DNA of 64,000 bases, from contig NC_003076.8 in NCBI RefSeq assembly GCF_000001735.4, positions 9,176,001 to 9,240,000 on the forward strand, in the 5' to 3' direction. This document shows, piece by piece, positions 24,492-36,527 of this stretch (position 1 is its first letter; every line of letters starts with the position of its first letter). Made by a program: the position numbers and the translations under genes. The notes beneath the pieces were generated by a model. That model was not told the origin of the DNA and searched no databases. It saw only the letters and a list, made by a program, of their open reading frames with translations. This DNA comes from Arabidopsis thaliana (Eukaryota > Streptophyta > Magnoliopsida > Brassicales > Brassicaceae).

Positions 24492-26153
24492 ATGGATAGT
24501 CACAAATGGAGTCTAGGTTTCACATTACTTGCTTTCCTCTTCATCACTTCCTCTTCCGCTGAGCTCATCATTAAACAGGTTTCTATTTTAAGCACTTTTT
24601 CGATCTTTTGGCTTGTTACCAAAACATGGTTTTTAAAAATTAAAAACAAAATCCAGGTCACACAGGGCAGAGGAATAGAGTACAACAACTCTTACAGTCT
24701 CACGTCGAATCTTGGTACACTTATTTTTTTTTTCTTGGTTAAAACAAAAAACCAATTATTGATTTTCTTGTATTTTTGTTGTTGTAATTGATATATAGGA
24801 GTGACGACAAGAGAGTTGAGAGACGAGCGACCATCAAGTAAGATAGTGACAATCACAAGCTTCTCTGTGATTAAGGACAGAGGAGAACCCTATGAATCAT
24901 CTATTTTTGAGGCTGCCGGTTACAAATGGTTAAGATAATTTACACTCTATTCAATTTCTCTCTTTTTTTTTTTTTAATAACTTTAATTCTATCTTTTGAG
25001 CTAATTTTGATGGAAAACAAAATCAGGAGATTAGTTTTGTACGTGAAGGGTAATCCGAAAGGCGGTATAAATAATCATATTTCACTTTACGCGAGGATAG
25101 AAGAGACAGAAACTCTTCCAAGAGGGTGGGAAGTGAATGTTGATCTCAAACTCTTTGTCCACAATCGGAAGTTAAAGAAATATTTGTCTGTTACAGGTAC
25201 TTTAAAATGTGAAAGGAGTTTTACTAGATCTATTATCTATTTATAAGATATATTGGCCAATGCTACTTTTCCTTAGCAATTGTAAATACATGAACCGAGT
25301 TGATTGTGTTTTGGATTTGGATTATAGATGGAACAGTGAAGCGATACAACGATGCAAAAAAAGAGTGGGGATTCACACAATTGATTTCTCTTCCAACATT
25401 CTACAACGCGAACGAAGGGTACCTTGTGCAGGACACAGCTTCTTTTGGTGCTGAGATCTTCATCGTTAACCCGACAGAAAAACAAGAGAAAGTCACATTC
25501 ATATCAAACCCTCCAGACAATGTTTTCACTTGGAAGATACTTCGTTTCTCTACCTTGGAAGATAAATTCTATTACTCTGATGATTTTCTTGTTGGAGACC
25601 GATACTGGTTAGTGCTCTTGGCTAGACTAAAGTCTAAATTAAGCTCAAGGCTTGCAACTGTTATGTGAATCCCGTAGTGGCCAAGTATAATAACGGGATT
25701 TGTTTTTAATGTATATTCAGGAGACTAGGATTTAACCCGAAAGGATCTGGTGGAGGAAGACCACATGCACTTCCAATCTTCCTATATGCTCAAGGCCATA
25801 AGGCAAACGCAGTTGTTACAAACACTTGGGGAGCGGTTAATCTGCGGTTAAAGAATCAACGAAGCTCCAACCACAAACAATTATATTGTAAGAAAACTAA
25901 AAAAAAAAGGCTTAATTAACTCTAGGAGTGAAAATCATCAATGAATAGTAAGGATATAAATTGTTTTTTTTTTTTTTCTATCTTTGCAGCTGCAGCTTGG
26001 TACCCGATTCGAAGCGATTATGGTGTGGGAGTGAACAATATAATATTGATGTCAGAGCTAAAAGATGCATCAAAAGGGTATATGGTGAATGATGCCATTA
26101 TCTTTGAAGCTGAAATGGTTAAGGTCTCTGTGACAAACATAGTCTCCGTTTAA
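24492..26153 (+). CDS. Secreted two-MATH-domain (TRAF-like) protein
   Basis: Seven exons (24492-24578, 24657-24714, 24799-24928, 25027-25196, 25328-25607, 25721-25887, 25990-26153) join to 351 residues with GT-AG introns throughout. Residues 1 to about 23 (KW, then a hydrophobic run ending TSSSA) form a signal peptide, so the product should enter the secretory pathway. Two MATH (meprin and TRAF homology) domains follow: about 61-195, starting SSKIVTITSFSVIK, and about 213-345, starting NVFTWKILRFSTLEDKFYYS. MATH domains bind proteins; no enzymatic motif, BTB domain or coiled coil is visible. The start fits the TATA box and the signal peptide. Position suggests At5g26260. The molecular role is unknown to me. 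Confidence 0.92.
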
Positions 26154-27073
26154 ATATCACTACTTCTTTTTCAACAACAACCTTACGAATAAAGTGGACT
26201 TTGATGAGTTTAATTTGTTATACGACAACGTTGTTGATGCTTGTGATGTAATCGTTGTTTCTGCTCTCCGAGTTTTCGTTTTACTTTTTTTTTCATGTTT
26301 TGCTATCAATGAAATAAAGGTATAAAACTCTCTTGGTTTTAAAGTATTTTAAAGATCCATGTTAGGGAAAGCTGGAAGGTTAAATTACAAAAATAAACTC
26401 AACCATTGGAAAACATTTTTTATAGCCAAATTCAAACAGAAGTGCAGGATCAATAGACAAAATGAGTTTAAAGCACGTAAATGACGACATGGTTATGTTT
26501 GGTGTATATATGTGGAAGAATGGATATAATTAGTTATTTCAGCTAGAAAATCACAGAAAGAACCCTGATTTAAGAGCTCTAGTGGTTGATGAAATGTTTT
26601 TGAGATATTAATAGAAAGTTGCTAGAGTATAACCAATGTAGTTTGGTGTAGTCACCTCCTCAGATTAAGGCATAAAGACTTTCGCAGAGTGATGTTTTAA
26701 CAGGGTCTAGAGAAGAACATATATTCAAAAGGGAAAGGACAACTTCAAATCCAAAGTGGAAACACTAAACCCTCTAGTTCATACCAAGGTCCAAGGACGG
26801 AAATATCTTAGAAGCAATGGGTCATGTGCCCCCGGTAAAAAAGAGAGCATATTAGTTGTTTGTTTTAATTTATTGTTATGGACAATTTTACATCCTCCTA
26901 TCTCCGAGTAACATGTGAAATCGTCATTGAAACAGTAAAAGTAAAGTGAAGTAAATCCCTATCGGGAATTCACCGAGAATTCGAAGAAAGGACAAATAAA
27001 ACATAGAAGCTAATTATGAAGAAAGAAAGATCAACTCAGAGAACATTGATTTGGTGATGGATGATGATAAGTG

Positions 27074-27112
<39 letters not shown>

Positions 27113-28359
27113 AAAGGAAAATGGTAGGATATTTTTCTTCTAATTACTTATGCCAAGTCTTTAGATTACTTTTCAATTGAAAATGATAAAAAAAATTCAT
27201 GGGGCTATTACAGGATGATGCACTTTTTGGGGCAGAAATTTGAAATAAGGCATAATCCAAATGGGCTTATGAGATTGGGCACTTTCAACAACCTGGAAAG
27301 ACTAAATTACCCTTGAAAGAGGCATCTTTGTTTTCGCGTGAGATGTTTTGTTGAGGAACGGCGTGAGAGAAGCTTTGTGAAGACAATGACATTGGTAGAC
27401 ATAAGTGTAAAAGAGAGCATCAAATGTGAATAAACTGTAAATCTTGTTACAGTATGGAGGTTTTGAGAATTTCAAATATAAACCCTAAGAATTGGAAAAC
27501 AGGGAACCCCAGGAGAAAGTGACTTAGACGACATGTGTTCTATGGAGGTAAGCATTTTCAAAAATATATACACTAAGGATTGTAATTAGGGAACCCAAGC
27601 AATTAGGGAATAGAGAACAAACCTAAGAGGAGAGGAGAGGACCGGAGCCAAGATGAATCTTGTTACAATGAATCATGAGAAATTATCATTTTCTCTTGTT
27701 CGCTGTATCAATTGCAGAGGCAGAGCAGACGGTGTTAAGCGCGAGAAAAGCAGCGAATCAGACGGCGTTAAACGGCGCAACTTTGGCGAGAAAAGCATCG
27801 GCGGAAGAAAATAATTGTACCTGATCAGATTAGTTGGAGAGAAATCTCCAAATATAGAAACGAGTGAGTGAATGGTCGGGTATATGGGCAACGACACTAG
27901 TCAGGTAGGTGGCTCTAAAATGGGGAAAAATTTAGAAGATGCTTCAACAGTAGAGGAAGAAAAGAAATAAACTAGAAATCAAATAATTTAGCGGAAGCTT
28001 TGAGGGGTGAAGTTGTAAAAGATTAGAATGTATAAGTACCTAATTTGGTGAGTAATTTGAGATGTTCCTAAATTCACAAAGGCATAGAGTTTTTTGTGCC
28101 AATCTCATAATTGATCCAACTTTTCATATGAAACATTTACAAAGAACATGGTAGGATTATTTTCTAAAAAATTCCTACCCGAATAACGGAAAATTTTGAA
28201 TTGCTTTCAATCTCGTACCATATTTCTTACTAACATTTATGTTGCAAAAAGGTAGGATATTTCCTAACCTTTTTCAAAATTTTCTTACAAATTTCCTATT
28301 AGTTCAGGTTTCGTCAAAAAATCATAGGTTAAAATTAGGATATTTTCTTGTAGTATATA
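26154..28359. other. Gene-free spacer with a TA microsatellite
   Basis: The 3' end of the first MATH gene has 'aatgaaataaag' near 26310 as a likely polyadenylation signal. After that I see no gene: short open frames on both strands lack codon structure or recognisable domains. A (TA)n run occupies about 27076-27107. 'ggtaggatattt' near 27125 and 28250, and a related stretch near 28340, may be transposon debris. Confidence 0.4.
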
Positions 28360-29315
28360 TCTTATTATATAAAGTATGATTTTCAAAGTTACTAACTCAG
28401 AAGATTATGCCACTTGTTGATTTGATCGATCTTAGATTGTGACACGTGTTAGAAGAAAATTTCTTGAAATAATCTTAAAACAATAAAATTATAATTATAA
28501 GGAAATAAAAAAAAATGGATATGTAAATAAGATCATTATAAAAACCTATAATTATAAGGAAACTAAACAATTTGAAATTTTAAATAAGATACATTTATAA
28601 AACCTAAGTTAGTAACTCATACGATTGTCCTATGTGTCAATTTATCGATCTTAGATTTTGAGACATGTAAAACATTTTTTATTAATTTTAAAACAATATA
28701 ATAAAATATAACAAATTTTTGAAACAGGAACTTGTTTAAATATATATTATTATTAGATAACTCTAAAATATAGATGTCAGCAAAATACATAAAATGTTGA
28801 GATGCATAGATAAATTTATAATAGAAAGAATCAATAGTATCAACGATGTTAGAATTAAGTACAATCATGTTTGAGTAAGACCTTTAGTACAAGTTAATAA
28901 TGTTCAAAGTTTAAGTCACATAGTAGTAGTAATTTTGTAAACAAAAGATAATAACTTACATGATTTAAGGATAAATCTAGATAGATTGGATAAATTGATA
29001 TAAGCGTTAAAATATTAAATATTGAAAAAATTTGTGTGGTTTACTATTTAAAATTTAAATATAAAACAATAATATGGAGTGAGTGTAATTAGTATTTTAG
29101 CTTTTATTTTAAGATGGAGTCTATAGACTAAAAATCCAGTTTATTTTAATAAAATAAATAGGTTAATTTCATTGTAAAATAATATGTATAAAAATGAAAT
29201 ATAATTTAAAAATATTTAGATAAAATGAATAAGTATGAATTACTAAAAGAATTCAAAAATTATTAAAAATTCTATTTATTTGTCAAATCCGCCTATTTAG
29301 GAGAGTTTTATCTAG
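28360..29315 (+). mobile_element. Non-autonomous Helitron (956 bp)
   Basis: It begins TCTTATTATATAAAGTATG after an A and ends with the hairpin region CCGCCTATTTAGGAG, a short spacer and CTAG (29312-29315) before a T. These are typical termini of Arabidopsis Helitron families. The first ~100 bp are repeated inside it (about 28390-28445 resembles 28605-28665, with 'tagtaactca' and 'gatcttagatt'), so the 5' end is partly duplicated. There is no coding capacity. Confidence 0.75.
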
Positions 29316-29344
29316 TATATATATACATGTTTCCTGTAAACTTT

Positions 29345-29960
29345 TAAAGGAAAATGTTTTTCGCCAAAGAAGGGTATTATCAAAGTTTATCATTAAGAAG
29401 GGTATTATCAAAGTTTGATTATCTGGATAGTGATATTGTCTTGTGCCTGGATAAAAGACAATCTACCTTTCCCAAATTGTCTTGTGTTTGGACTTTGGAT
29501 AAAAGTTTGGTTATCGGTGACAGTGATATTACCATTGACACTAAATCGATCATTGTAGTAATATATCGTGTACAATGTTTTGCTTAAAAATATAATCATG
29601 TTCTGCAACCCACCGGTGTTCAAAGGAAAAAAAATAGTTTTATGCCACCCATTACTCCCAAAAATCCATCGAAATATTGTTAAATAATAGACTCATTCTA
29701 AGTCGAAACAAAAATAATATCGTTTCCCCCACCTTTTTAATATATTGTAATATCTCGTGTACAACGTTTTGCCTAATAATATAATCATATTTCGAAAACT
29801 TGCCACCCACTACCTCGAGGTCTCTCCCACAAATCTATAAAAATATTGTTTAATAATAGAAATGGGAACTTGCAAAAAGCATTAAAATAACAATAACATC
29901 CAAAGTCAAACAAAAACAAGAAAAAATGATTTGTGTAAAAACATATACATATACATATAC
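29345..29960 (+). promoter_or_regulatory. Duplicated upstream module of a dead MATH gene
   Basis: The cluster's upstream module appears twice: about 29555-29700 ('atatcgtgtacaatgttttgctta') and about 29748-29890 ('atctcgtgtacaacgttttgcc', 'gccacccactacctcgag'). A 'gaagggtattatcaaagttt' duplication lies at 29370-29418. The module ends in a (CATATA)n run (29940-29970) where the TATA box and start codon of a gene would be expected. Confidence 0.5.
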
Positions 29961-30069
29961 ATATACATATCTCTCGCTTTTCTGTTCATCACTTCAGCTG
30001 AGTTTCTCATTCAACATGTAACTTTTTTTTGAAATATGTTGCAAAAACAAATTCCAACATATTTATAAA

Positions 30070-31619
30070 ACTAGTAACATTATTATTTATAATTTGCAAA
30101 ATAGGTCATGAATCCCTTTTTTAATCTTTTTTTTTTTTCATTTCCCCTCATGTTTAATTATTAAACTACTTAATAGTATAATATTTTTCAAATTTTCTAT
30201 TTATATACAAAAGCCTATGTTTTTTTTTCTATAATTTGATATGTAGTGTCTAATAAATTCAAAAACATTTTTATTCATACATCTCATTAATTGTTAAGAT
30301 GTATACAAATTGATACATTTTTATTCGTACAACTTATTTAGTATACATTAGCTATGAATATATGAATAAAATATGTATATTATGTACATTTGTATACTAA
30401 ATGTGTTGTATGACTCTTAGTATACAAAACAACACAAAAAACTTTATCAAAAAAAAAAAAAAAGCTCCCAGACCCGACTCCCGAGGAAACCTAAGCTTCT
30501 TCTTGCTATGGCCTTCGTGGCCGCCGGCGAGGACCCTCCCTTGCCAGAACCCCCTGACCCGCCTGATCCTCCCTCCATCTTCGCCCAAACCTTCATACCC
30601 GATCCACCTTCTACTTCTTCTCTCTTTCCACCTTCATCGAGTCTAGATCTAGATCTATGTTCTACCGTTTCTTCCTATGGTGTTACTCCTTTCGTTTTTT
30701 TGCGATTCTTTACTGCTGTGTGCAGTCCCTTCTATCAGATCTGTACCCGTTCCGTGTCTTTGCGGTTCTTTACTGCTCTATGCAGTCCATGGAAACTAGC
30801 CTATTCCCAGATCTTGGGATATCCTCTCGTTTCAAGTGGATATGTTTCACAGGCCATAACCTTTGATGTCCACGCTGCCCCTCCTACCTCAACTCAGAGA
30901 GCCTCTCCTACTCGTTCCATGGCCCAGACACGACAACGGTTTGTTACTTCTGTAAGATGGTGTATGTCTTTGTTTCTGGTTTTACCCCTCATTCAAAATT
31001 TCGTAGTGGTGCGATTTAATGCTGCAGTATGCAGTCTCTTTGAACTCAATCTGGCCTTTTGTGCTGTTTGTTTTGTTTCTCTTTCTTGGTGGCAGTTTGA
31101 AAAGAAACTAATTAATACACCTCGCCTGATGAATCTGGTTTTATCGGGTATTTGGTACCCTAGTAGCTTCTTATCGGAGCTAGTTATCTTCCCAAAGTTC
31201 CCTCCTCAGTGGAGTGGTTTGGATGTCCAAGAGTCGTCGGTATTGCAAGGATCTTCCTCCCGATTGATGTTCTTCTCTGCATTTGATGCAGTTCTTGTAA
31301 CCTCTTGTGTTACGTTGGATACAGTCTTCCAAGAATCTAGCCAGATCGTTCTTATTGTTCGTTTTGCCTTATGTTATTCTTATGACTTCTGTTGCATATC
31401 TATCTATCCTTTAACCATTGTTATATGGTCTGTTTTGGCTTCTGTTGTTGTGTTTTATGTAGTTTTCTTCATGTTGGTTGTAATTCCTCTTTCTGAGGCT
31501 CCTAAAATTTAGTGAAAACAACTATTGGTTTGAAAAAAAAAAAAAAAAAAGAATCTTAGTATACAAAACAAAGAGTAAAATTGTCTATTTTGCAAATTGT
31601 AAATAGTAGTGTTACTAGT
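30070..31619. mobile_element. Inverted-repeat DNA element in the pseudogene's intron 1
   Basis: A 35-bp arm at 30070-30104 (ACTAGTAACATTATTATT...) recurs in inverted orientation at 31585-31619 with three mismatches. Between them, apart from the nested retroposon, lie about 400 bp of AT-rich sequence. This is the structure of a MITE-like element with terminal or subterminal inverted repeats. I could not fix a target duplication, and similarity may extend slightly beyond the arms. Confidence 0.6.
30433..31553 (+). mobile_element. Poly(A) retroposon with an 18-bp target duplication
   Basis: The 18-bp text TCTTAGTATACAAAACAA occurs at 30415-30432 and again at 31554-31571. The second copy directly follows an A-run (about 31533-31550). 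A long target duplication plus a 3' poly(A) tail is the signature of LINE-machinery retrotransposition. The insert has one 334-codon open frame (30508-31512) starting with a Pro-Asp-Pro-rich segment, like the start of some plant LINE ORF1 proteins. It then contains three degenerate repeats of an 'RFFTAVCSPF'-like motif and long hydrophobic stretches. No reverse transcriptase or endonuclease is present. It resembles non-autonomous Arabidopsis retroposons of the Sadhu kind, but I cannot confirm the family. Confidence 0.75.
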
Positions 31620-31935
31620 TACATAATTATGTTTCCAAAAGTAACTATATTTCCAACAAACCCTTTTTTAATGTATTTTTTTGATAGATATATTAGTAGA
31701 TTTTTTTTAACAATGGAAAACGAACAAGGTTATAAGGGCAGATGAGCAGAGTACAACTGTTCTTAAAGTCTCATGGCAAATCTTGGCACACTTGTGTTAT
31801 CTGAAATAGCCAGTCTTTAGATTTTCTTGTACTTTTTATTTTGTTGATTGGAGTTTGAAGAGTGTTGAGAGAGGAGCGACGAGGACAATAACAAATTTCT
31901 CAGTGATTAAAGGTAGCAGAGAACCCTATACAATT

Positions 31936-32723
31936 ATGGGTTCCGCATTATCCTTTCGTAACCTAGATTTTTTTTTTATATATAGTTAAACTCCTAGCCT
32001 AAAACTAAAACACAGTTGATGACTAATTGGTGGAGAACCATTAAAAAAAAAAAAAAAAGACAGAGTAGACTAACGAAACCACACCTTTACATTTTTCTAT
32101 TTATCTCACCTTCCTAAATAAAAAATATTTATTTTAAACAAAAACACATTTTCTGTACAGACGTGGGTTTCGTAATGTCCATAAGTCCATCCATAGTCTA
32201 CCATATAATTTAACATCTACTTCTCTCCAGTGGACGCAAAAGCTTCGAATTGAATGTGGGCGTTGCTTCTCTCGTGTCTAATATAAAATTTGGATAATCA
32301 TGAATTCTTCGATGATAGTGATATACCGTTGACACTGAGTAGTTCATTGCAATAAGTAAGATCTTGTTTTTGCTAAAAAGATTCAATCATATTTTGAACA
32401 CTTGCCACCCACCACTTCCAAAACTTCCACAAATTCATAGATATAGTAATACACAGGTTACTTGACAAAAGGAATAAAAGTACAATATGATGCTTTACAC
32501 ATTCTCAGTCAAACAAAAACGATAAAATGAATGTGTAAGATAATATTGTTTAAAAAAGAAAAAAAGAACAAAAAAAAGATAATATTGTTTTCCCGACGAC
32601 TAATCCACTTTCAGTATTTTATAAAATAACTGAACTCAAGTTGCTCGATCAAACAAGTACCCTTAAATGTCTCTCTGTCTATATAAATGTACACTCTTCC
32701 CAAACAAAACCATATCTCAAAAT
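31936..32723 (+). promoter_or_regulatory. Upstream region of the second MATH gene
   Basis: From about 31985 this region parallels the upstream region of the 24.5-kb gene: 'actaattggtggagaacc', an A-run and 'accacacctttacatttt', then 'cttcgaattgaatgtgggcgttgc' and 'gccacccaccactt'. A TATA box (TATATAAA, 32680-32687) lies 37-44 bp before the ATG. The shared sequence shows that gene and promoter duplicated together. Confidence 0.6.
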
Positions 32724-34403
32724 ATGAATAATCAAAAATGGAGTATAGGTTTCATATCTCTCGCTTTTCTCTTCATCACTTCCTCTTCAGCTGAGTTCAT
32801 CATTCAACAGGTATTTTTGATCTTAAAGCTCTTTTTCAATGGATTGGCTTTTTACTAAAAGTAGGTTTTAACAATGAAACTACAATATATAGGTCACAAA
32901 GGGCAGAGGAATAGAGTACAACAGTTCTTACAGTCTCGAGGAGAATCTTGGTACACTTGTGTAGTTGTGTTGTCTGAAATCGTCTCTCTTTGGAATTTCT
33001 TGGTTAAAAACAGAAACCAATTTCTTTATTTTCTTGGAACATTTTTTGTGTTGATAGGAGTGACAAGAGAGTTGAGAGAAGAGCGACCATCGAGTAAGAT
33101 AGTGACAATAACAAGCTTCTCAGTGATTAAAGGCAGAGGAGAACCCTATGAATCCTCTGTTTTTGAGGCTGCTGGTTACAAATGGTAAAGATCTTACACT
33201 TTATCAACTTTTTTTATAAAATAATTAATTCTATTTTTTTTGATAACGTAATTGGGAAAATATAATCAGGAGATTGGTTTTGTACGTGAATGGTAATAAA
33301 AACGACGGTGGAAATGATCATATTTCCCTTTACGCAAGGATCGAAGAGACAAACTCTCTTCCATTAGGTTGGGAAGTGAATGTTGATCTCAAACTCTTTG
33401 TCCATAATGGGAAGCTACACAAATATTTGACTGTTACAGGTACTTTAAAATGTGTAGATTTCAATAATAATTCTAGCCACTGCTATTTTTACTTGGCATT
33501 TGTAGATTTCAAACATTAGTTTCATTATTACATGAACCAAGTTGATTGTGATTTAGAGTTTTCTTTTTTTTTGCATAATTGTGGATTGTAGATGGCTTAG
33601 TGAAGCGATATAACAATGCGAAAAAAGAATGGGGTTTCGGACAATTGATTCCTCGATCAACATTCTACAACGCGAACGAAGGTTACCTTGACCAGGACAC
33701 TGGTTCTTTTGGTGCTGAGATCTTTATTGTTAAACCGGCTCAACAACAAGAGAAAGTTACATTCATATCAAACCCTCCAAACAATGTTTTCACTTGGAAG
33801 ATACTTCGTTTCTCTACCTTGGAAGATAAATTCTATTACTCCGATGATTTTCTCGTTGAAGACCGATACTGGTTAGTAATTTTAATAACCAAATTAATCT
33901 CAAAATTTGCAACTGTTATGTGAATTATGTAGTCTACTAACATTTTTGGTTAATGTATAATTAGGAGACTAGGATTTAACCCGAAAGGGGATGGAGGAGG
34001 AAGACCACATGCACTTCCAATCTTCCTATTTGCTCAAGGCCATAAGGCAAATGCAGTTGCTACAAACACTTGGGGAGCGGTTAATCTGCGGTTAAAGAAT
34101 CAACGAAGTACTAACCATAGACAAATATATTGTAAGAAAAATAACCAAAAAAAAAAGTTTATCTCTAGGAGAGAAAATCATCATTGAATGAAACTAACAG
34201 CTGATGTGAATTGGTATTTTGTTTGTGGTTTATTTGCAGCTGCAGCTTGGTACCCGATTGGAAGCGGTTATGGTGTGGGAGTGAACAATATCATACTGTT
34301 AGCTGATTTAAACGATGCATCAAAAGGATATTTGGTGAATGATGCCATTATCTTTGAAGCTGAAATGGTTAAGGTCTCTATAACCAACATCGTCTCCGCT
34401 TAA
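32724..34403 (+). CDS. Secreted two-MATH-domain (TRAF-like) protein
   Basis: Seven exons (32724-32810, 32893-32950, 33058-33184, 33270-33439, 33592-33871, 33965-34131, 34240-34403) join to 350 residues. The plan is the same as in the 24.5-kb gene apart from one fewer codon in exon 3. The N-terminal signal peptide ends TSSSA. MATH domain 1 starts near SSKIVTITSFSVIKGRGEPY and MATH domain 2 near NVFTWKILRFSTLEDKFYYS. All introns are GT-AG and the frame is intact. Differences from the first gene are scattered substitutions, mostly on presumed surfaces. Position suggests At5g26280. Ligand and function are unknown to me; secretion is predicted from the signal peptide alone. Confidence 0.92.
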
Positions 34404-35108
34404 ATATCTGCACTTCTTTGTCTACGATCAATCAACCTTATGAATAAAAAGATGTTTAATTTGATGAGTTTGTAATAAGAAAACGTTAATGTTTGTGAAT
34501 TGTGAAGTTATTATTTCTGTTCTTCTGAGTTTTTTTATTTCAATGAAAATAAAACTCTTACCGGTTTAAATTGTTTGAAATATGTTGGGGAGTATGGAGT
34601 GTTAGTTATATGAATAAATTCGACTTATTTGGAGTCAGAAAGAAACTAATAATTTAATTTACATAATTTCATTTTTGTAACCGAATTCAAACAGAAGCCA
34701 AAAGAAGATAAGAATTGAACAAAAATTTAAAAGATACTAAATATGTGAAAATCGAAATCGTATGATGCTGACTAGTGATGAAGATGGCCAAGATCGGTCA
34801 TGTTGAATGCGGAATGGCCAAAAAAACACACAATTTGCGACTCCCATATAAGTTGCAAAACGGTTTATTTAGGACTACTTGAAGACTACTAATACAATGG
34901 TTTCAAAATAGTCGCTAATGTACGACCATTTTCTGACCCCTAATTTTTTTCATATAGAAGCGACTAATTTGGGATAGAAAATTGATGTCGTATATTTACA
35001 ACTGAAAAGCAACGAAGTTTACTTAGTGACATTTTTATGACGATATTTGCTAATCCTAAATTTGAGACGAATTTGGGACTAATTCAAGAGTCCGAGTTAC
35101 GTGACCCG
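34404..35108. other. 3' flank of the second MATH gene and transposon-like repeat
   Basis: The first ~250 bp are the conserved 3' flank seen after several cluster members ('caaccttatgaataaa', 'ggagtcagaaa'). From about 34790 motifs such as 'agtcgctaatgtacgacc' and 'gcgactaatttggga' suggest DNA-transposon debris. The Athila/Tat-like element landed inside this debris: the right flank resumes at 42668 with 'acccgttacagac'. Confidence 0.45.
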
Positions 35109-36527
35109 TGATGTAGCATTTCTATCAATTAATTATCGAACCACAATTTGCAATTAATCAACTCACCAAGAATACACATAATTGCTTAATCTAAGCTAAT
35201 AAGGTGACTTTGAGTGTTCCTAATCTTAGTAACAATGCATTATCAAGCAAAAAATGCAAAACAAGATAAAAGAAAGCAAGAAACAAAAGACTAACAAGTT
35301 TCGAAAGTAAACAAAGCGGGAAATTAACAAATTACTTAGTTATCACTAAAGACGAATTCTCGGGTTAAGGTAATCGATTAGAAATGATAAATAGATGGAT
35401 TCTAGAGCAACAAACAACTTCTAACAAGCAATGATCCTTAGGCCATAGAACACTAAACAAGACTAATACATTTCCATGATATTAATCCTTTTACTAATCA
35501 ATCAATCATCAACAATTTCCAAAGGCAATCAAATGATCAATAAGCATAAATAACAAGTCTATCTAGCCACTAATAACCCTAATCAACAATTTCCAAAGGT
35601 AAGGTATGAAAAGCACTTAAAGATTTTGGTTCGGGAATTTCATCGAACACCTTCCGGGCATGAAATTCCTAGTGTCTAAATCAACATGATCAAAGTTGAT
35701 CTAGCCTTAAAAGCAATCAATAAGTAAGAATCTTAAGTAATCTAGCCCTAAAATCCATAACCCAACATCTAAACCATCCTAATCTACCCTAACCAAAGAA
35801 CTCTAGGAGACTACTCACTCATGATCATGATCATACAAAGGAATTGGTTTGATCTTTGTAAAGCCATAATCATTAGAGAATAGATGAGAAATTTAAAAGA
35901 AATACTTGATATAGAAACTTAAGAACTCAACATTCATACAAAAACCTAAGATAAAGAACCTTCAAGAGAAGTTTTGATCCCTAAACAAAAGCTCTTTTTT
36001 CTCTAAAACTAGGTTAAGAGTATTTCTAGTAACAGGAAATAAACCGGATCAACCTAGAACAAACCGGGTTTTGACCCGGTTAAGGAAGGCAATCGACCAA
36101 GCAATAGATCACTTGGTAGATTCAATATCGTCCACAACATTAATCCTTGACCAGTAGACCACGCAATCGACCACTTTGGTAGATTCATATTCCTCCGTAG
36201 CTCTGGTCCGGACCAATCGACCACCCAATCGACCAGTTTGGTAGATTCGTATTCCTCCGTAGCTCTGGTCCTGACCAATCGACCACGCAATCGACCAGTT
36301 TGGTAGATTGTCCTACTAGCTTCTCCTCTTTGGCCACTTTGCATTCTTGTAGCTCATTTGTTTGCTCCATTTGCTCCATTTTACTTCCAAAACTTTAAAC
36401 TCCACTCATGTACCTAAGAAAACCAAATGCAAATGCAAATGCAATACTATATGCCAAAATATGAATGCAAAGCAACAAAAACTAAGAGAAAAAGAGGTTT
36501 TAAAACACCCAAAAACACTAGATATCA
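35109..36527 (-). repeat. LTR (3' copy in element orientation) with internal 62-bp repeats
   Basis: It begins TGATGTAGCATTTC and ends CTAGATATCA on the + strand. Inside are three 62-bp direct repeats beginning at 36149, 36211 and 36273, carrying 'atcgaccacccaatcgacc' and 'tttggtagatt'. The other LTR has the same array but its third unit lacks 14 bp. Confidence 0.92.

Larger units (their letters stand above)
29970..31935 (+). pseudogene. MATH-family pseudogene interrupted by nested insertions
   Basis: Pieces matching the first three exons of the neighbouring MATH genes are recognisable. The signal-peptide exon lacks its start codon (about 29970-30015, 'ctctcgcttttctgttcatcac', ending at a GT donor). 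Exon 2 is at about 31729-31793 ('gggcagatgagcagagtacaac'). Exon 3 is at about 31851-31935 ('gtgttgagagaggagcgac'). The AG acceptor before exon 3 reads TG, the conserved region after 'gaaccctat' is lost, and exons 4-7 are missing. Intron 1 is expanded by an inverted-repeat element that itself holds a retroposon. No product is possible. Confidence 0.85.

Noticed and set aside
27076..27107. TA run considered as a functional site
   Set aside because: Simple microsatellite in a gene-free region; no supporting context.
36149..36320. Regularly spaced 62-bp repeats considered as a CRISPR-like array
   Set aside because: Contiguous direct repeats without spacers, inside an LTR of a plant retrotransposon.
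36054..36379. Minus-strand frames in the LTR with repeated 'KLVDWVVDWSGPELRRN'
   Set aside because: This is translation of the 62-bp LTR repeats, not a protein-coding gene; the same frames recur in the other LTR.
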